Source of the DNA: Rhexocercosporidium sp. MPI-PUGE-AT-0058
Taxonomy: Eukaryota > Ascomycota > Leotiomycetes > Helotiales
Direction of reading: 5' to 3'
DNA length: 64,000 bases
Assembly (NCBI GenBank): GCA_020746875.1
Contig: JAGTJL010000019.1
Span: 496,001-560,000 of the forward strand
The position numbers and the translations under genes are program-made. The notes under the pieces were generated by a model, which was not told where the DNA came from, made no database searches, and saw only the letters and a program-made list of their open reading frames with translations. Shown here in pieces: positions 18,118-31,078 of this stretch. Each line of letters starts with the position of its first letter. The first letter of the stretch is position 1.

Positions 18118-21100
18118 TCATTGCGAGAATATCTCTTGACTGTGCTCGATGATGAACTGCATAGCAGTGTTCTTGGAGTGCATGTCTGTCATCTCGCGCT
18201 CGAGACTGTGGTCTCGCATGATTGTAGGCGCGAATACTACGGCCAAATTTTTGGTAGTCATCTGGATGCTGTTAGACCTGTACAGGGTTTTCTATCAAAA
18301 GAGTACTCACCAAGTTCTCGCTCTCTCGAGTCGCAACTCGAGAAAGATGGAACATGAGAAATTCGAGACAGTCGCGATGCTTGTCAGGCAGCATGGAGAA
18401 CGTCCGCTTCAGATGAGCACATCGCTCAGAGTCATTTTCAATAGCTAGAATTAGAGTCAGCTCTGCCGCCAGAAATTGAAATGAGACGTAATGCTTACTG
18501 ATAGACTCTAAAATTCGATCGTAGACGTCAAAGGTCAAAAGTGGTGTTGGAAGTTTCCTGAAGTATTGCTTGAGGACACTGGTGACAGCTGTAATATCCA
18601 ATTCCGGGTCGGAAATATCGAAATCCTCAATCTTCTCAAATCCTTCCTGAACGATCTTTTGCTGGCCACTTCCTCCAGTCTTCCTGTAAATGCCCTCGGT
18701 ATCCATTCCGCGCAATTCGACTTCTTCTATGCAGCGGGTCACCACACTTGGAATCTGGCGGCGCTCGTAGTCGGCTCTCTCTACCAAATCGGAACCAAAG
18801 AGCGTCGAAGGAGGTTCTGCGGCTGCGATGCTGCCATTCGACATAGATTTTGGCATGGTATTAGATTTTTTGAACAGCCCAAACCCTCCCTGCTTAGGGT
18901 CATTCGGACCGTTTCGAGGAAGGCTTCCAGATTGGGGAGCCCCAGCTGGTGCTTCCACTGCTTGAACCGTCATGTTATACGGTAGGCCAATGCTGTCGCC
19001 AGTCTGTCCCTGCCATTGCTGACCCCGCTCCTGTTGTACCGAAGCAAATGCGCCCTTGAACCCCTTGGAGACACCCTTGGCTACCGTCTGACCTCCTTTC
19101 TTCCAGTTGAACTTCTTTGCCTGCCCCTTACGGATGTTGACCACGTGAGGCGCAGAGAGAACTGTCGCTGGTTCCATGCTTGGGTCCTGGTCCATGGCAT
19201 GTGGATAGCTTCCAACAGAGCCGAACAAAGTTGTGCTCGTCGATGGCCGAATCGACGCATCGTCCAAGTGAATTGACACATTTGACTTGTCCTTGCTGTG
19301 GTGAGTATAGATTCCCAGGCCATTCATGGGAGGTCTTGGACTGTCCAATCCAGGGCCACTTTGTGCTTTGAAACGCTCTTGAATTTGATGTGTCAGGTCG
19401 TTGTTCATGTCGGCAAGCTGGGCATTTTTCGAAGAAAGCTGCTCAAACTCCACCAATGCTCTATCGCGATCTGCGATGATTTGATTCTTCTCCTCCATGA
19501 GCTCATTGCGCTCCTCATATAGGGTCTCCACGGCACCAGACATGGTCTGCTTTAGGCGCTCAAGCTTTTGCACGAACTCTTTGATAGCCGAATCTTCCAG
19601 TTCCGCGATGTTGATGGGTTCTTTCGAACCCTTAGCTCTCTCAACGTAACCAGCCAGAACCTCCAATTGCTGGATCATAATTTCTGTCTGTGAGTCCAGG
19701 ACCGAAACAGTTTTGCGTTTTTCGATTAATTTCTTGTTCAAGTTCTTGAGATCTTTTTCGCTAATGAACTGGCGTTCAAGTTCCGCAACCCGCTGTTCTG
19801 AATTGCGAAGTTGTCTTCGAAGTAATGCTGGGTCATCGCCGGAGTGAGGGGATGCAATTGAGATGGGACTGCTGATATCTTTAGGGGCTCCGTCTTCGAG
19901 AATAGGCGTTTTTGGCCATCGTGGTGACGCTGTTGTCCGTGTAGTCTCACTCACACTGCGCCCATGCCCCAGTTGCCGTCCGTTACTCTGTTCACTCGCG
20001 GTTCGACCATGGCGCACAGCATTTGAGACACGGCGAAGAATCGACTGCGAGCTTTCGTCCGTTCCGCCCAGGATCCGCGCCATATCTTCATCCATCGTGA
20101 AATCTCCACCAGCACTCCATCTGGGTAACTTGGGTGAAGCTGGTTGGCCAGGCAAGGAACTGCTCGACTCTTTAGGAGTATGAGCTGCGGCCGTTGGAGG
20201 CGCCGGTGGAGCTCGAGGGGTCATGTATGAGTCGCTTAGCTTTTGCTGAGGAGCCGGAGGTCGGTTTGGTGCACGAGACGGAGGAGCTAGCTCGTCCTTC
20301 ATAGGTGACTGCAATGATAAGGGTCCAGAGATCGACTTGCCGTTTATTGTTGGTGTGACTCCAGGGGTGTCTGAAGAAGACGCGGAAGATGGGGACGTAT
20401 CTGCTTCTGACGAGGAACTGATTGAGCTCATGGTATTTTTCACAGCTCCTGTGGCTATTTCCTTGCGGGGAATGGATCTTCCAGTACCACCAGAATCCAT
20501 TCGACTGATCTGCGGTGGAGAAGTGGCAGCCTCTAGAGACCTTCTTGCCTCTAATTCGTCTCTTATCCTTGAATCTTGGGAAGATCGAGGATTTGAGAGC
20601 TTGTCTGTGTTGAGCATTTGCTTGGGCGAATCCGTCCGAGGTATACTAGACGAACCTTCTTTGCGCGGAGGTGCAGAAAGCCCCCCCGAACCAGAATGAG
20701 AGTTGTTATTGTCGCTTATTTCAGATTGTGAGTTCGTTCTTGAAGTGCCAGACTTCTTTCCCTTCGGAACTTCACCTAAGCGAAATTTCTCGCTCCCACT
20801 CTGACCTTTGCCATTCGCATTCGACGGCTTGGGGGAATGGTCAGCATGTTGGACTCGAATGTCGTCACTCCCGATAGCAGGAGAGGCTTTGGCAGATGAA
20901 GATTTGCCTCCAGCTGCAGCTTTGCGCAATGAGTCTCTAATCTGCGCAGTTTCGTCCGCAGAAGGTTGCCGACCCTTCTCCTGAAAGGCGATATGTGGAG
21001 TTGTAGATTCCCTATGTTTTTGGTTCTCGGTTTGCTGTCTCCCAACGCTCTTGGCCCCAAAGTAATCCTTCTCTGGGGGCTTGTTCTCTTTTGTCTTCTT

Positions 21101-22148
21101 CCCAGGCTCTACCCATGATTCCGAGGTCGAGCGCGGGGTCATGTTCGGCGCAGGACTTGGATCCAGCGCAAGGGGGATGAAGAAGCTTTCGCCATCCCCA
21201 CCATTGACATCTGAGGCCTGTGAGATGGCAGAATGTCTATTGTTTCGGTATGTTGTGGTTGGAAGTGTCAACCCATCTCTGGTTTGTGTGTCACTGGAGT
21301 TTCGCTCTTGCGACTGCTCACGAGGACGCCTCGAACTACTCCGTGACGAGTCGTCATTTTGCGTGTATCCTTGCCGTGGTCTCGGTGACAGCTCAGTTGG
21401 AGTATCCGTGTCTATCGAGTCAGGGGTTTCTCGATCGGGAGAGAATGCACTCTGTAAAATGGCGTTGGGCGGGAGTGCTGGTAAGGATTTGTCCACCAGC
21501 ATCGGAGACTGATCTTCCTTTTTCAATTTCGCAGCAGCCCTTGATTTTTTCCGCCGCCGTGCCATTAATGATTCATGACAACTCATGCAAAATATCCCTT
21601 GTGATGTACGTGCGTATCTGAGGTTTTCGATCTTGCGCTTGCAGTTCCGGCATCGAAAGCAGGTTGCGCAGAACGCTTGGTCACCCGTAAGAATAGCAAG
21701 GTCTTCGATTTTGTTACCACAGGCACTGCAGCTATATGTACAGTTATTGCAAATGAGGGAGCCATCGCCGAGTAGGAGGAGATTCGCATCTGAATCGAGG
21801 AGGGTGCCGCAGGTGTTGCATCGGAAGCAATTCAAATGCCATCGATTGCCAGCTGCAGAATCGTTAGCCTTGTTGAACTTGGAAGATGGAGGCTTCATGA
21901 CGAAGGCATAGTAGGAACGGGGAGCAGCGAAGGATCGAGGGACTCCGACTATAAAAGGGCAGCTATCAGAAGTCACTCACCAAGTTCGAATGCTTTGCCT
22001 TCCTCGAGAATCTGTGAATCACAATCAGTATCACCATGAACCGCAATGACCTCCACGCCAGTGAACGTACGTCTCCGCATCCTTTGCACGGGTATGCCAC
22101 ATCATCACCATCCATCGGAGAATCGAGATAATCGGCCGGCGACTCCAT
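18118..22148 (-). CDS. LIM-LIM-RhoGAP protein (Rga1/Rga2-type Rho GTPase-activating protein)
   Basis: A 1246-aa GTPase-activating protein. Exons are 22148-22071, 22011-21981, 21852-18499, 18444-18311 and 18261-18118; introns have GTACGT, GTGAGT, GTAAGC and GTGAGT donors. The first LIM zinc finger is assembled over three exons (YPCKGCGD, ILEEGKAFEL, then GNRWHLNCFRCNTCG; ligands C21, C24, H42, C45, C48, C51). A second LIM follows (CSACGNKIEDL ... GIFCMSCHE). A Ser/Pro-rich region of about 550 residues leads to a coiled coil near 715-870. The RhoGAP domain fills the C-terminus from about 1055, with the arginine-finger loop EGIYRKTGG and NLAVVFAPTIMRD. By architecture it resembles yeast Rga1/Rga2, which act on Cdc42 in polarity and septation; the target GTPase is inferred. 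The start is ATG 22148, just before the first LIM. Confidence 0.95.
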
Positions 22149-22510
22149 GTTTGTCAGGCGGTCGAGGACCACGGTATGTTCTCCTCCTTCGCCTCTCCTA
22201 TATCTTCTTCAAAGAATCCAACAGCTCTGCCTCCTCGAGATCTTGGCGTAGCAGACGATCAGAACATGGAATCGGGAGATGCGATCTCTCGAAGTCTCCG
22301 TGGGTTCGAAGAGCACGCACGCACGGTCGCAGGAGAATTGAGTACGCAAGTCGCAGGGGAGGGAGCTAGTCCAGGCGATCTCCAATCGAGTGGAGCAGAG
22401 ATGCGCGGGCCGTGAAATGAGCGAGGGTGATAAAGAAAGAAGGAAACAGTCAGAGGGGGATAAGAATGTTACAGAGGTCGGTCCAGGACATGAGGCTGTC
22501 GGCCGTGTTG

Positions 22511-22549
22511 GGGGAGGAGGAGGAGGAGGTGGTGGTGGTAGTGGTAATA
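22511..22549. repeat. GGA/GGT trinucleotide microsatellite
   Basis: A run of GGA units passing into GGT units in the 5' flank of the RhoGAP gene. Confidence 0.85.
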
Positions 22550-22609
22550 GTAGTGAAGGAGGGATGGTGAAAGCGAGCGGAGTGGGGAGTTGTACGAAGG
22601 ATGGAGGTT

Positions 22610-22640
22610 GACGAGACGAGACAAGACAAGACAAGACGAG
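22610..22640. repeat. GACGA/GACAA pentanucleotide repeat
   Basis: Six tandem units of the form GACRA, upstream of the RhoGAP gene. Confidence 0.85.
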
Positions 22641-22980
22641 TGAACGAATGCAGTAGTAGTCCGGTAGGTAGTGAGGAGCGAGTGCGTGTGAGAGAGATTA
22701 TTTGCAGAGGCTGATGGGATGGATCATGGATGGATCATAGGCCACCAACATTCCAGATGGGGGGGGGGAGGGCCAAGCCTTCAAGGGGGGAGAGAGAGAG
22801 AGAGCAGTGCAGTAGGAGAATAGTGAGTGAGAGTGGTACTCGCAACCTCGCAAGCTAGTGGACAAAATGTCTTTGAATAATGACCCGCAAGAAAAGTCGT
22901 GGATACGGTACTCTGTTGGATCGGTGGGTGGGTGTGGGAGTCGGAGTGGGACAGGGAGAGGAGGTAGAGTGGGGACCAAG

Positions 22981-23165
22981 GGACTGGAGACTGGAGACTG
23001 GACTGGACTGGACTGGGCTTGGGACTTGGACGAGGGACTTGGGGACTGGACAGCGGTGACTACCAGACGGCCTATTGGACTGAGTGGACTATGGACTATG
23101 GACTATGGACTACTGGACTACTGGACTGGCTGTACTGTACTGGCTGTACTGCCCTGGACTGACCT
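22981..23165. repeat. Degenerate GGACT/GGAGACT tandem array
   Basis: About 185 bp built largely of variants of GGACT (GACTGGA, CTGGACTAC, ATGGACT) and of TGTACTGGC near the right end. The units are imperfect and mixed in length. It lies about 0.9 kb upstream of the RhoGAP start. Confidence 0.75.
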
Positions 23166-23761
23166 GACCTGTGAATGGTTTGTTTCCGTAGCGGTGTCAC
23201 GACGCTGGGACAGGCAGGACCAGGGCCCTTTCGCACCTTGGTAACTATGGAACGGAACGCGGAACGAGACGAGTCTAACACTTCTAACGCTACTACCTCC
23301 TTCCCTCCTGTATACATACCAAGACTTGAAGATACTTCCTGTACTTGCTCGTACCTACGCAGAGGAAAGCAAGCTACGAAGAGAATAAAACATCTACTCC
23401 GTACTTCATAAAAGAGCCATCAAGACAGTGCAAGCAAGCCTCCTACCTGACAGTACTTGACCCCTGAAGCAGGCCCAGGTCCAGGTCCAGGTCCAGCAGC
23501 TCCTTCTTGCGCAAGGAGGCGGCACTCAGTCCAGTCAGGCCGGGGATGTTGCATGTTGCTGGCCCGACAGGGTTATGTACTTAGAGGTTGGTGGCGTACA
23601 CACATCGTTTCAGATTGAGAGCCCCAGAACCCACACCCACAAGTTGTTGCAGCACCTTGCCTCACCTGTACTTTGTACCGAGAAGCATGCGACAAAGGAC
23701 AACGACAACTACAACTACAACGACAACAATAACAACATTTCTACGTGGCTACCCGGAAATC

Positions 23762-23853
23762 TCCTTTGGAGGCCACTTCACCCTAAATTAGTACCTCAAC
23801 CCTCCGACCCTTCCTTTGGAGGCCACTTCACCCTAAATTAGTACCTCAACCCT
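23762..23853. repeat. Tandem duplication, 50-bp period
   Basis: A 42-bp block starting TCCTTTGGAGGCC at 23762 is repeated identically at 23812 after an 8-bp spacer. Both copies contain CCCTAAATTAGTACC. Confidence 0.92.
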
Positions 23854-26800
23854 TTCCAGTCTACCCATCGAACTATCGTATCCTTCGGGTCACTAGTGAC
23901 TACGGTGCCTTTATCCCGAGTCTCCATCACTAACGCGGGATCTCGAGCCTTGCCGTTCTCAAATCTGGTCAAGCTTCTCGCCCTCATTCGTCCTGTCAAT
24001 ATTGTAGAAAGACAACGACCCTGGCTATCCACGAGTTCGACAGGTAACAGACTCGTGTTCTCCGTATCACAAGATTACACTACCTCTTGAGTACTCCATA
24101 CTGTTTTGCAAAGATGTCAGAACTTGCAAGGACCGGAGGATACAAAGCCTCTGTGTAGGTAGGTACAGTGCTACCCTGGGGTCGTGCATCTCGGAGACTT
24201 CCCGTGAGGAGGCAGGCACGCAGTTAAGCGGAGGATGCCAGCAGCAGCAAAGAGGAAGTCCTGGTCGCATCTCATCTGTACTGTACCTTTCCACCAAACA
24301 GGAGTTCGTGGAAGCCACACTCACGAATTATATGGCTCAACACATGGCAAGCTGCTGTGCCCAACGCTTCCAGAGAAGTGCGAATCCGATCAGAGTGGGT
24401 TTCTCCAAATTAGCAAATCACCAGATTGGCCTCATCAGTCCATTCTAGCTTTCTTGGAAACATCTCCCGTTACTTTTTACCTCTTGTTTCTTCGGCTTTT
24501 CTGGGATTCCAGAGGTCAGTATCCTAAAGACTTCAGACTGTTGAAGATCAGCTAACTAGTCACTCAATTATTTACATGAGAAAAAACGAACTGGCAACCA
24601 GGAGATCCGATCAATAACTTGAGTAACACATGGTTTCTGCTGATTGCAAGACATGCAATTTGAGCTTTGCAGTCATGCATCGGCTTGTCACTCTCTTTCA
24701 GTTCAAGATATTCGCTCCACCGTTTCAGCATCTTGAGAGATGATGGCTCCTGTTATGACCTGACACAAACAGCCTATCATGAATTTCCTAGTCCGCTCCT
24801 GAAACGCCAGAAGTTCCTTTCAAAGTCTCGTAGGATCGCAATTTTGATTCAAAGTAAGACACGTTTATTTATCCACTATCGCGTCACAAACATATCATCA
24901 CACCATCTGATTCACCCCCAAAATATTACAAATGCAACAACTCTATCGTCTCTAAACATCTCACCTCCTCCCAAGCCACATCAAATATTGAATTTGAAAC
25001 ACCATGACTTGAGACCTGGAACGGTAGATACCCTTCAAACCCCGTCCCTCCGTTCTCCCTCCATCATCCATCCAAACAAAACACACCCGCCCCCACACAT
25101 TCAAAAGATAATGCAAAATCATAGCTAATAATAAGCGCCCCTCGCGCTCTTTAACTTCAAAAAGATCCCAGATCTCCAACTCCACATCTAACCTCCCATC
25201 ACCAACCAACCACACCTCCGTAAACCCCCCTCCCCTTCACACACATACAATCTCCAAACAAGCTTAGCTCCTCCCTCAAAAGAACGCCAATCTGTCGATC
25301 CCTTCCCTCCCTCCCATTCCGCAACCCCCCTGGTCGTCCAAATCTTTACAGAAAACCTTACATCTAGAACAGGAATAGCCGTCACGTGGAGTCCCAACTT
25401 TCTTTTTCTCCCAATTGAATAATTTAAGATTCCATCGAGCATCCCCCCTCCCAACGAAGGTAAAGGCAAAGAAAGCACAGATGATTCCATCCGTGCAGAC
25501 ACACCTTAGCACAGGAAAACCCAGCCAACATCTCAGATTAACGATGCCGTCTGCATAAAATCCTGATCGATCTTAAGTCAGAGCGTTCATCCATCCGCCT
25601 CATCCAGCCTCTCTCCGGCAAAGCCCCCCCAAGTTCAGATCTGATCTTCTCTCCGATTCAAAGTCAAGATCCATCCAAGCCCAAGAAGGTAATACTGCCG
25701 GCAGGCCGCCTCGGAGGCCGCAGTCGCAATCATTCGCAGCACAGGTCATATCGGACTACAGAGGGCGAGAGCGAGATGGAGATTGCGGGGTGTGCTGTGC
25801 TGTGCTGTGCTATGCCAAGGGCTCGTCGCAACTTTGTTCATATTAACTTATATATCTGCTCCTGGGGTAAGTTTCCCATATCCAAGATGAGAGGCAGAAC
25901 ACAATGTGATGTAAAGTCAAAGGCATGAACCATCATTGCGTCGTGATTCATGCCATGGCTATTCACCCAAAAGAAGAATCCTCACCGCTTTTATCACCGG
26001 CATCTACTATACTATACCTACGTATCTATCACGTCACATCACGTCCAGTCGCGGTGATGGTTCCTGATCTGTTATTTATCGGAGTGGCTGGCTGCAGGTT
26101 ATCTCCAGGGGGGGCGTGCATTCCACTACCGAGACAATGAAATCAACAGCATCAAATATTCACACACAAAAAACCCCCTCCCCCTGCCATACCATACCAT
26201 CACAACATAAATAATCGAAACTAAATCCTTGAAATGAAGTGCGAAAGAGGCAAAAGAATCCTTCAATAACAATGTCCAAAGGCCAAGTCGATCTACTTCT
26301 ACCTGCTTTATCAAACCATCCATCCCCACGTCATCCCAAATCTTCATCTAACCCCTCCCGCTCCCGTATGGTGCCTGAAGAACAAACTCAGGGGCTCGGC
26401 TCAGCTCGGGTTCCGTAACGTTACCAAACCAGGTCAGATTACATACATACACCCGCGGTCACCAAACCCAACCCAACCCAACTCAACTCAACTCATGCTC
26501 AGCTAGCCTATACTCTCCACCATCCAACCATCCATCTCAGCACGAGCGCGAAGCAATCCCAAGCCCATCATAATCATTCCTTGCCTATAAATAACAATAC
26601 CTTCACAGCCAGCACACACAAGCACACACACACACACACTTGATGCTCGGCATCCGAGAAAGGTTGTTCAGCTCGCCAGAGTTCAGCTACCAGCTCGCAA
26701 GCGGAGGAAATACCTAAACGAGGAGATCTTCACCTCACCTTACCTCACTTCACCCCCACCCTTCATTCATTCAATCATTCACTCCTGCCCAATACTTTCG

Positions 26801-27252
26801 CTTCTAGCTCATACCACCCACATCGCTTCAATCACTTGTGATGTTGTTCGCTTACTTACCGAGGAGGATTGTTTGGCCAGGGAGATGTCATGATAGGTAG
26901 GTAGGCAAGAAATTTTTTTTTCATTACAAGTTACTATTCAGCTCAGCTCGCTTCTTCTCGTCTAAATGGTCTCGAATCGAAGGAAGAGCACCACCAAAAG
27001 CGGGTACCTGAAGTCAACGCCGACAGCCGGAAAAGAAAGAAGGGCGCCTCTTACACAAGCTCCAGCTCCCAAACGCCCCTTTGCCACCGCAGATCTGACA
27101 CCATAGACAAACAAGCAGCAGTAGCCAAAAAGCCGTACTCGTACAACCAAAGGGGAGAAATAGAAGTAGAAAAGAAGTACTTTTCGTAAAAACCAGCTCC
27201 TCGTCTCGCCACACAGCCAAGAGCTACGCTCACTCATCATCGGAGACAGTCA

Positions 27253-30200
27253 TCACGAAGAAGCAGCAGCCAACTCTCGCTGCCTCTTGACGATATAATA
27301 AGTAATCAAGCTCTTCGGATCATCCTTCACGCCACCCAGCGCGCCCCAGAACCGAGACTCGCCAACGCGCGCATGCACACTGACGCAGAGCTGCACAGCA
27401 TCCATACGCACGCCACTCTCTGAGCTCTCCAGGCACCGTGCAGCCAGCTTACACATCTCGCCGACTTCTACGTCGTTGGGGGCGAACTCCTTCTTGACAT
27501 CTAGAAGCTCCTTGAGGACGTGAAGACCCATGCTAAGAGTTCGGCACCCTTCGAGTGTCATCTCCTTGTTTTGGAGTTGTGAGGTGATGGTGTCGCTTGT
27601 TTGTTGTGGGTTGGAGAGAGTAACTAGTTCGTCGGCGAGTAGCTCAAGTCCACTTACGATGTGTGTGCGGGCATCATAGCAGCTTCGTGTTGCTAGAATA
27701 GCTTCTAGTCCTTTGGTGACGTGAGGTCGGAATGATTCACGGTCCTTCTTGTACATGAGCTTGATAGTTGCTAAGATCTGAGCCTTGACGTCTTGGTCTT
27801 TTTCAGGGCTAAGGTTAGTCAAGCGAGCTTCGAGATACTCAAAAAGACCACCGAGCAGTGCATCGAATTTGTCGTCAGACCATGCAGCTTTATTATCCCT
27901 GATCAAGCCCTGTAATTTCCGAAAGCCGTGAACATCTAGCGATTTGGCCTTGATCTTAGCAATGCCGCTGTCCAGTAATCTTGAGCTTTGCTTAGATCGC
28001 TCTGGTGACATTGACGGAGTCTTGGGAGAGTCTGTCATGTCGATACCACTGCGAGCTAGATTGGCAGCATCCTCGTTCACAGGGACTTCCTCGAGGACAG
28101 GTGCTGTCATGACTGGCCGGGGAGTCGTCTTGTCATTGGTGCTCGAGAAAGGATCCTCATAAACCTTCATGGACTTCAACGGTGTCACGATCTCGTCTTC
28201 GTCTGAGGATTCCGCTGTGACAGGCACACTTTGAGGATGAGGCTTCGACAACCCCGAGAGGGTCGGTACAACCATGGTAAGGTCTTCATCGGCCCTTGAT
28301 GGACTCGATGAGTTGAAGTGTTTTGTCATGGGCTTGGGTCTAGCGGGGCTTGAACGTGGTGAGGGTGCAACTCTACTGATAGTGCTCTTCGTAGGACTTG
28401 TATGGCTAGAGCTTGCATGACTAGAATGACTAGTATTTGGCCTGGCTATCGGCTTCTTTGGGGGGCTGGTACTGCTTCCACTCGGTGTTCTCGTCTTTGC
28501 TGGTCGAGTAGATGGGCTTGTGTGAGAATCACTGTTGCTAGGACCGTGTCCAGGCCGCCGGACAGAATAGGGACCTGCAGTCGCGGGTCTCGCAATTAGT
28601 TCTGGTCGAGGAGCGGGTCGGAATTTCGTGGGGCGCATAGGAGCAACAGACAATCCACCATGAGCCACAGTAGTTGACTCTGGTCGCTCTTTGTTTGATC
28701 CTGCGCTGGACTTGGCGGATGAGGTGGAAGTGGATGATACTGTGCGCATGGGTGAGAATGAAGACATTGCTGATCCTGGTCGGGCCGGAAGATTCCTATT
28801 TGCCATAGCGGCTTTCTTTGAAGCCAACATGGTCTCCCGTAGGGAAGGTTTTGGAGGACCGGTAGTGCTTTTACTGAATCCTAGGCCTGGTCGAGCAGCG
28901 ACGGGATCTGCTTTCTTCGGGGAATTTGGATTGTCGGGGGCATTTTCTAGAAGTCTTTGCTGCGTAGCATCCAAAGTGCCCAGAATTCTGAAGCCAATTA
29001 GTAGTGTCTGCGATATATATCGTAGAGATGAAACTTACGATTCTGCTTTGGCCGGCCAGATCTGAGCGAAAGCCCAGTAAGTGGATCTCATGTTTTCTCG
29101 AACGCTTGGATTGGCATCCGCCAGGCCCTTTTTCAGACACTTTTCAATAAGGTCCAGTCCACCTGTATGTTCAATGTGACTCTTATGGTGTGCCTCTTTC
29201 TTCAGCAAAGTCTTGAGCCAACCAGTCGCATAGGTTCTAGGCTGCACATTCTTATCCTGACATGCCAACCAGATGTGCTGCATGATCCGTATGTTGTATG
29301 TAACCTTGCCAATGATGATATCGACAGTCAGATTCCCATTTTGCGAGCTAATCTTCTTAGTTCCACCGCACAGCTTGATCAAATTTTGAAGGAGAATTTC
29401 AACCATAGGATCCAGGCCTGGACCAGCGGTTCTCGCGACTTCCTGAATAACGCTGCAGCCCTCCTTGGAAAGACTCGTTCTTAAAGAGTTGACTGCTTTC
29501 AGAATCCCGTCGAGAAGACCCTTGATTCCGGCGAGAAAGGTGTCGTGAAAGTCGCTTGGGGCATTTCCAGCATTGAGTCTCCGTAATTTAGTACAGCTTT
29601 GTTCCCTCTTCAGCCAATTTGCCTCGGATTCTTTGCCATCAAAATGTGGGTGCATGTCCCTAAAGGTATCCTCCAATTCTCTGTTCGTGTTGACATATGA
29701 AGGCTCGACGTGCTCGATTTTCGCATCCGGTACAGGCGTTGATGGCCTAACGCTTGACATTGAGGAGACACTATTGGACAAAGTCGGTCGCGTGGGTATG
29801 TCTGCTACTTCTGACTCGATAGGTTCTGGAGGTCCTCCTGGTCCAAGGTGGGGTACAATCGCTGCGACAATAGCTGGACGGACATTGAAATTCTTCAATT
29901 GCTTCTTAAGATCGGATTTCGCAGCATTTGGGGCGTTTCTGTCAAACCATTAGCTCTAGCTCTTGATTTAAAATTCCTAGCAAGAACACACTGGAAGAGC
30001 GCAATAACCGAATTCCTAGCAGTATCTCTAACCATCCCGTCTGCATCCTCAAGAAGCTCCATCAACGTGGAAACAAAGCTTTTGAACGGCATGCCATTCT
30101 CTTGGTGCATCTATAAACTGTCAGTATAAGAGAAGTCCCAGCGGAATGTGTGATCCCACCTGTACAATCCAAGTCATTGATGCTTCCTTCATCCTAGAAT

Positions 30201-30624
30201 TCTTGCCTACAAGGCCAGCGTTCTTGACTATTCTCTCCACATCCAGTGGTGCGATCTTCCAGAAGGTGGTTAGACATTGCGCCGCAAGCTGTCTATACTT
30301 CTCCTTCAGGTCGCCCATCTTATCAATAACCAGGGGCAACGTCCGTCCAGCCTCTTTGACAACATATTTCGGCTCCTGTCTGGACAGTCGTGTGAGGAGA
30401 TGGTTCAGAGTAGAGAATCCAGCATTGACAATCGCGGCATGCGACGAGGTCATCGATGTGCGGGTAGCTTCGAAGAGGGGGATGATACACGGCTCGGGGA
30501 CGTTGTTCTGCTTGATCCCTGATTTGACATTATTTATATGGTTGACTTTCGCATCGATTGAGGCGTCAGTTCGCAGGATCGCAAGCAGGTTTGCGACCTG
30601 CTCCTCGTTGATCTTTTCGCCCAT
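27253..30624 (-). CDS. STU1: Stu1/CLASP microtubule-associated protein
   Basis: Exons 30624-30160, 30110-29992, 29938-29039 and 28987-27253 give 1072 aa. Introns are 30111-30159 (49 bp), 29939-29991 (53 bp) and 28988-29038 (51 bp), each restoring a continuous HEAT-repeat frame. The N-terminus is a TOG-like region (GEKINEEQVANLLAILRTDA ... CIIPLFEATRTSMTSSHAAI). A second CLASP_N-type TOG follows (DFHDTFLAGIKGLLDGILKA ... PSVRENMRSTYWAFAQIWP), then a long Ser/Pro/Arg-rich microtubule-binding linker and a C-terminal helical domain. CLASPs promote microtubule rescue and spindle assembly. The order and length match fungal Stu1. The start ATG 30624 is followed directly by the conserved repeat. The gene is divergent from the BSP-family gene, 454 bp away. 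Confidence 0.97.
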
Positions 30625-31078
30625 TTTGTTGGGGAGAGGGAAGGCTGCCGCGCTGTTGAAATTGTCAGTCGCGGATCTCGGGGGGACAAGAGGGTATCCG
30701 GGGGGTTAGCAGCTCTTTCACAAATCACGAAAAACGTGTTTCAGTAAAGATGTACTCACCACAAGACCAAAGTGAGGGGCAATAAAGAAGTGTCAATGTT
30801 TGATGTAAACAGTGGTTGCTGCTTGTGCTACGGGTTGTTGTCTGCACGAACGCGACTAGGACGGCTAGCCAGGGGGCACCGAACCCGCATCCCTGCTAAA
30901 AACGGTCCCAGCGCTGCAGGGCATCCAGATGTGGCCAGAAGACCAGACGACCAGACGACCAGACGACATCCATTCGCAGTTGCACAGTACAGTCGGACAT
31001 TCCCACCTTGCCTCAGAATCTGGAGTCCACGGCAATACATTTCCTCAAAAGTGCTATTCACACTACCCGGCGTCTACA
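30625..31078. promoter_or_regulatory. Bidirectional promoter region, STU1 / BSP-family gene
   Basis: About 450 bp between divergent starts. It contains a short direct repeat of CCAGACGA near 30940-30968. An in-frame ATG at 30929 could extend the BSP protein by 50 residues, but the extension is Gln/His/Thr-rich with no conserved look. Confidence 0.55.

Larger units (their letters stand above)
22149..27252. other. 5.1-kb intergenic region (RhoGAP promoter/leader and Stu1 3' flank)
   Basis: A long non-coding interval. The left third is the 5' flank of the RhoGAP gene and is full of simple repeats (listed separately). The remainder contains poly-C/T tracts, a GTGCT repeat near 25790-25815, CCCAA/CTCAA repeats near 26466-26495 and a CA run near 26620-26638. 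Open frames here are low-complexity. I find no supported gene, but a short or rapidly evolving gene cannot be excluded. Confidence 0.5.
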
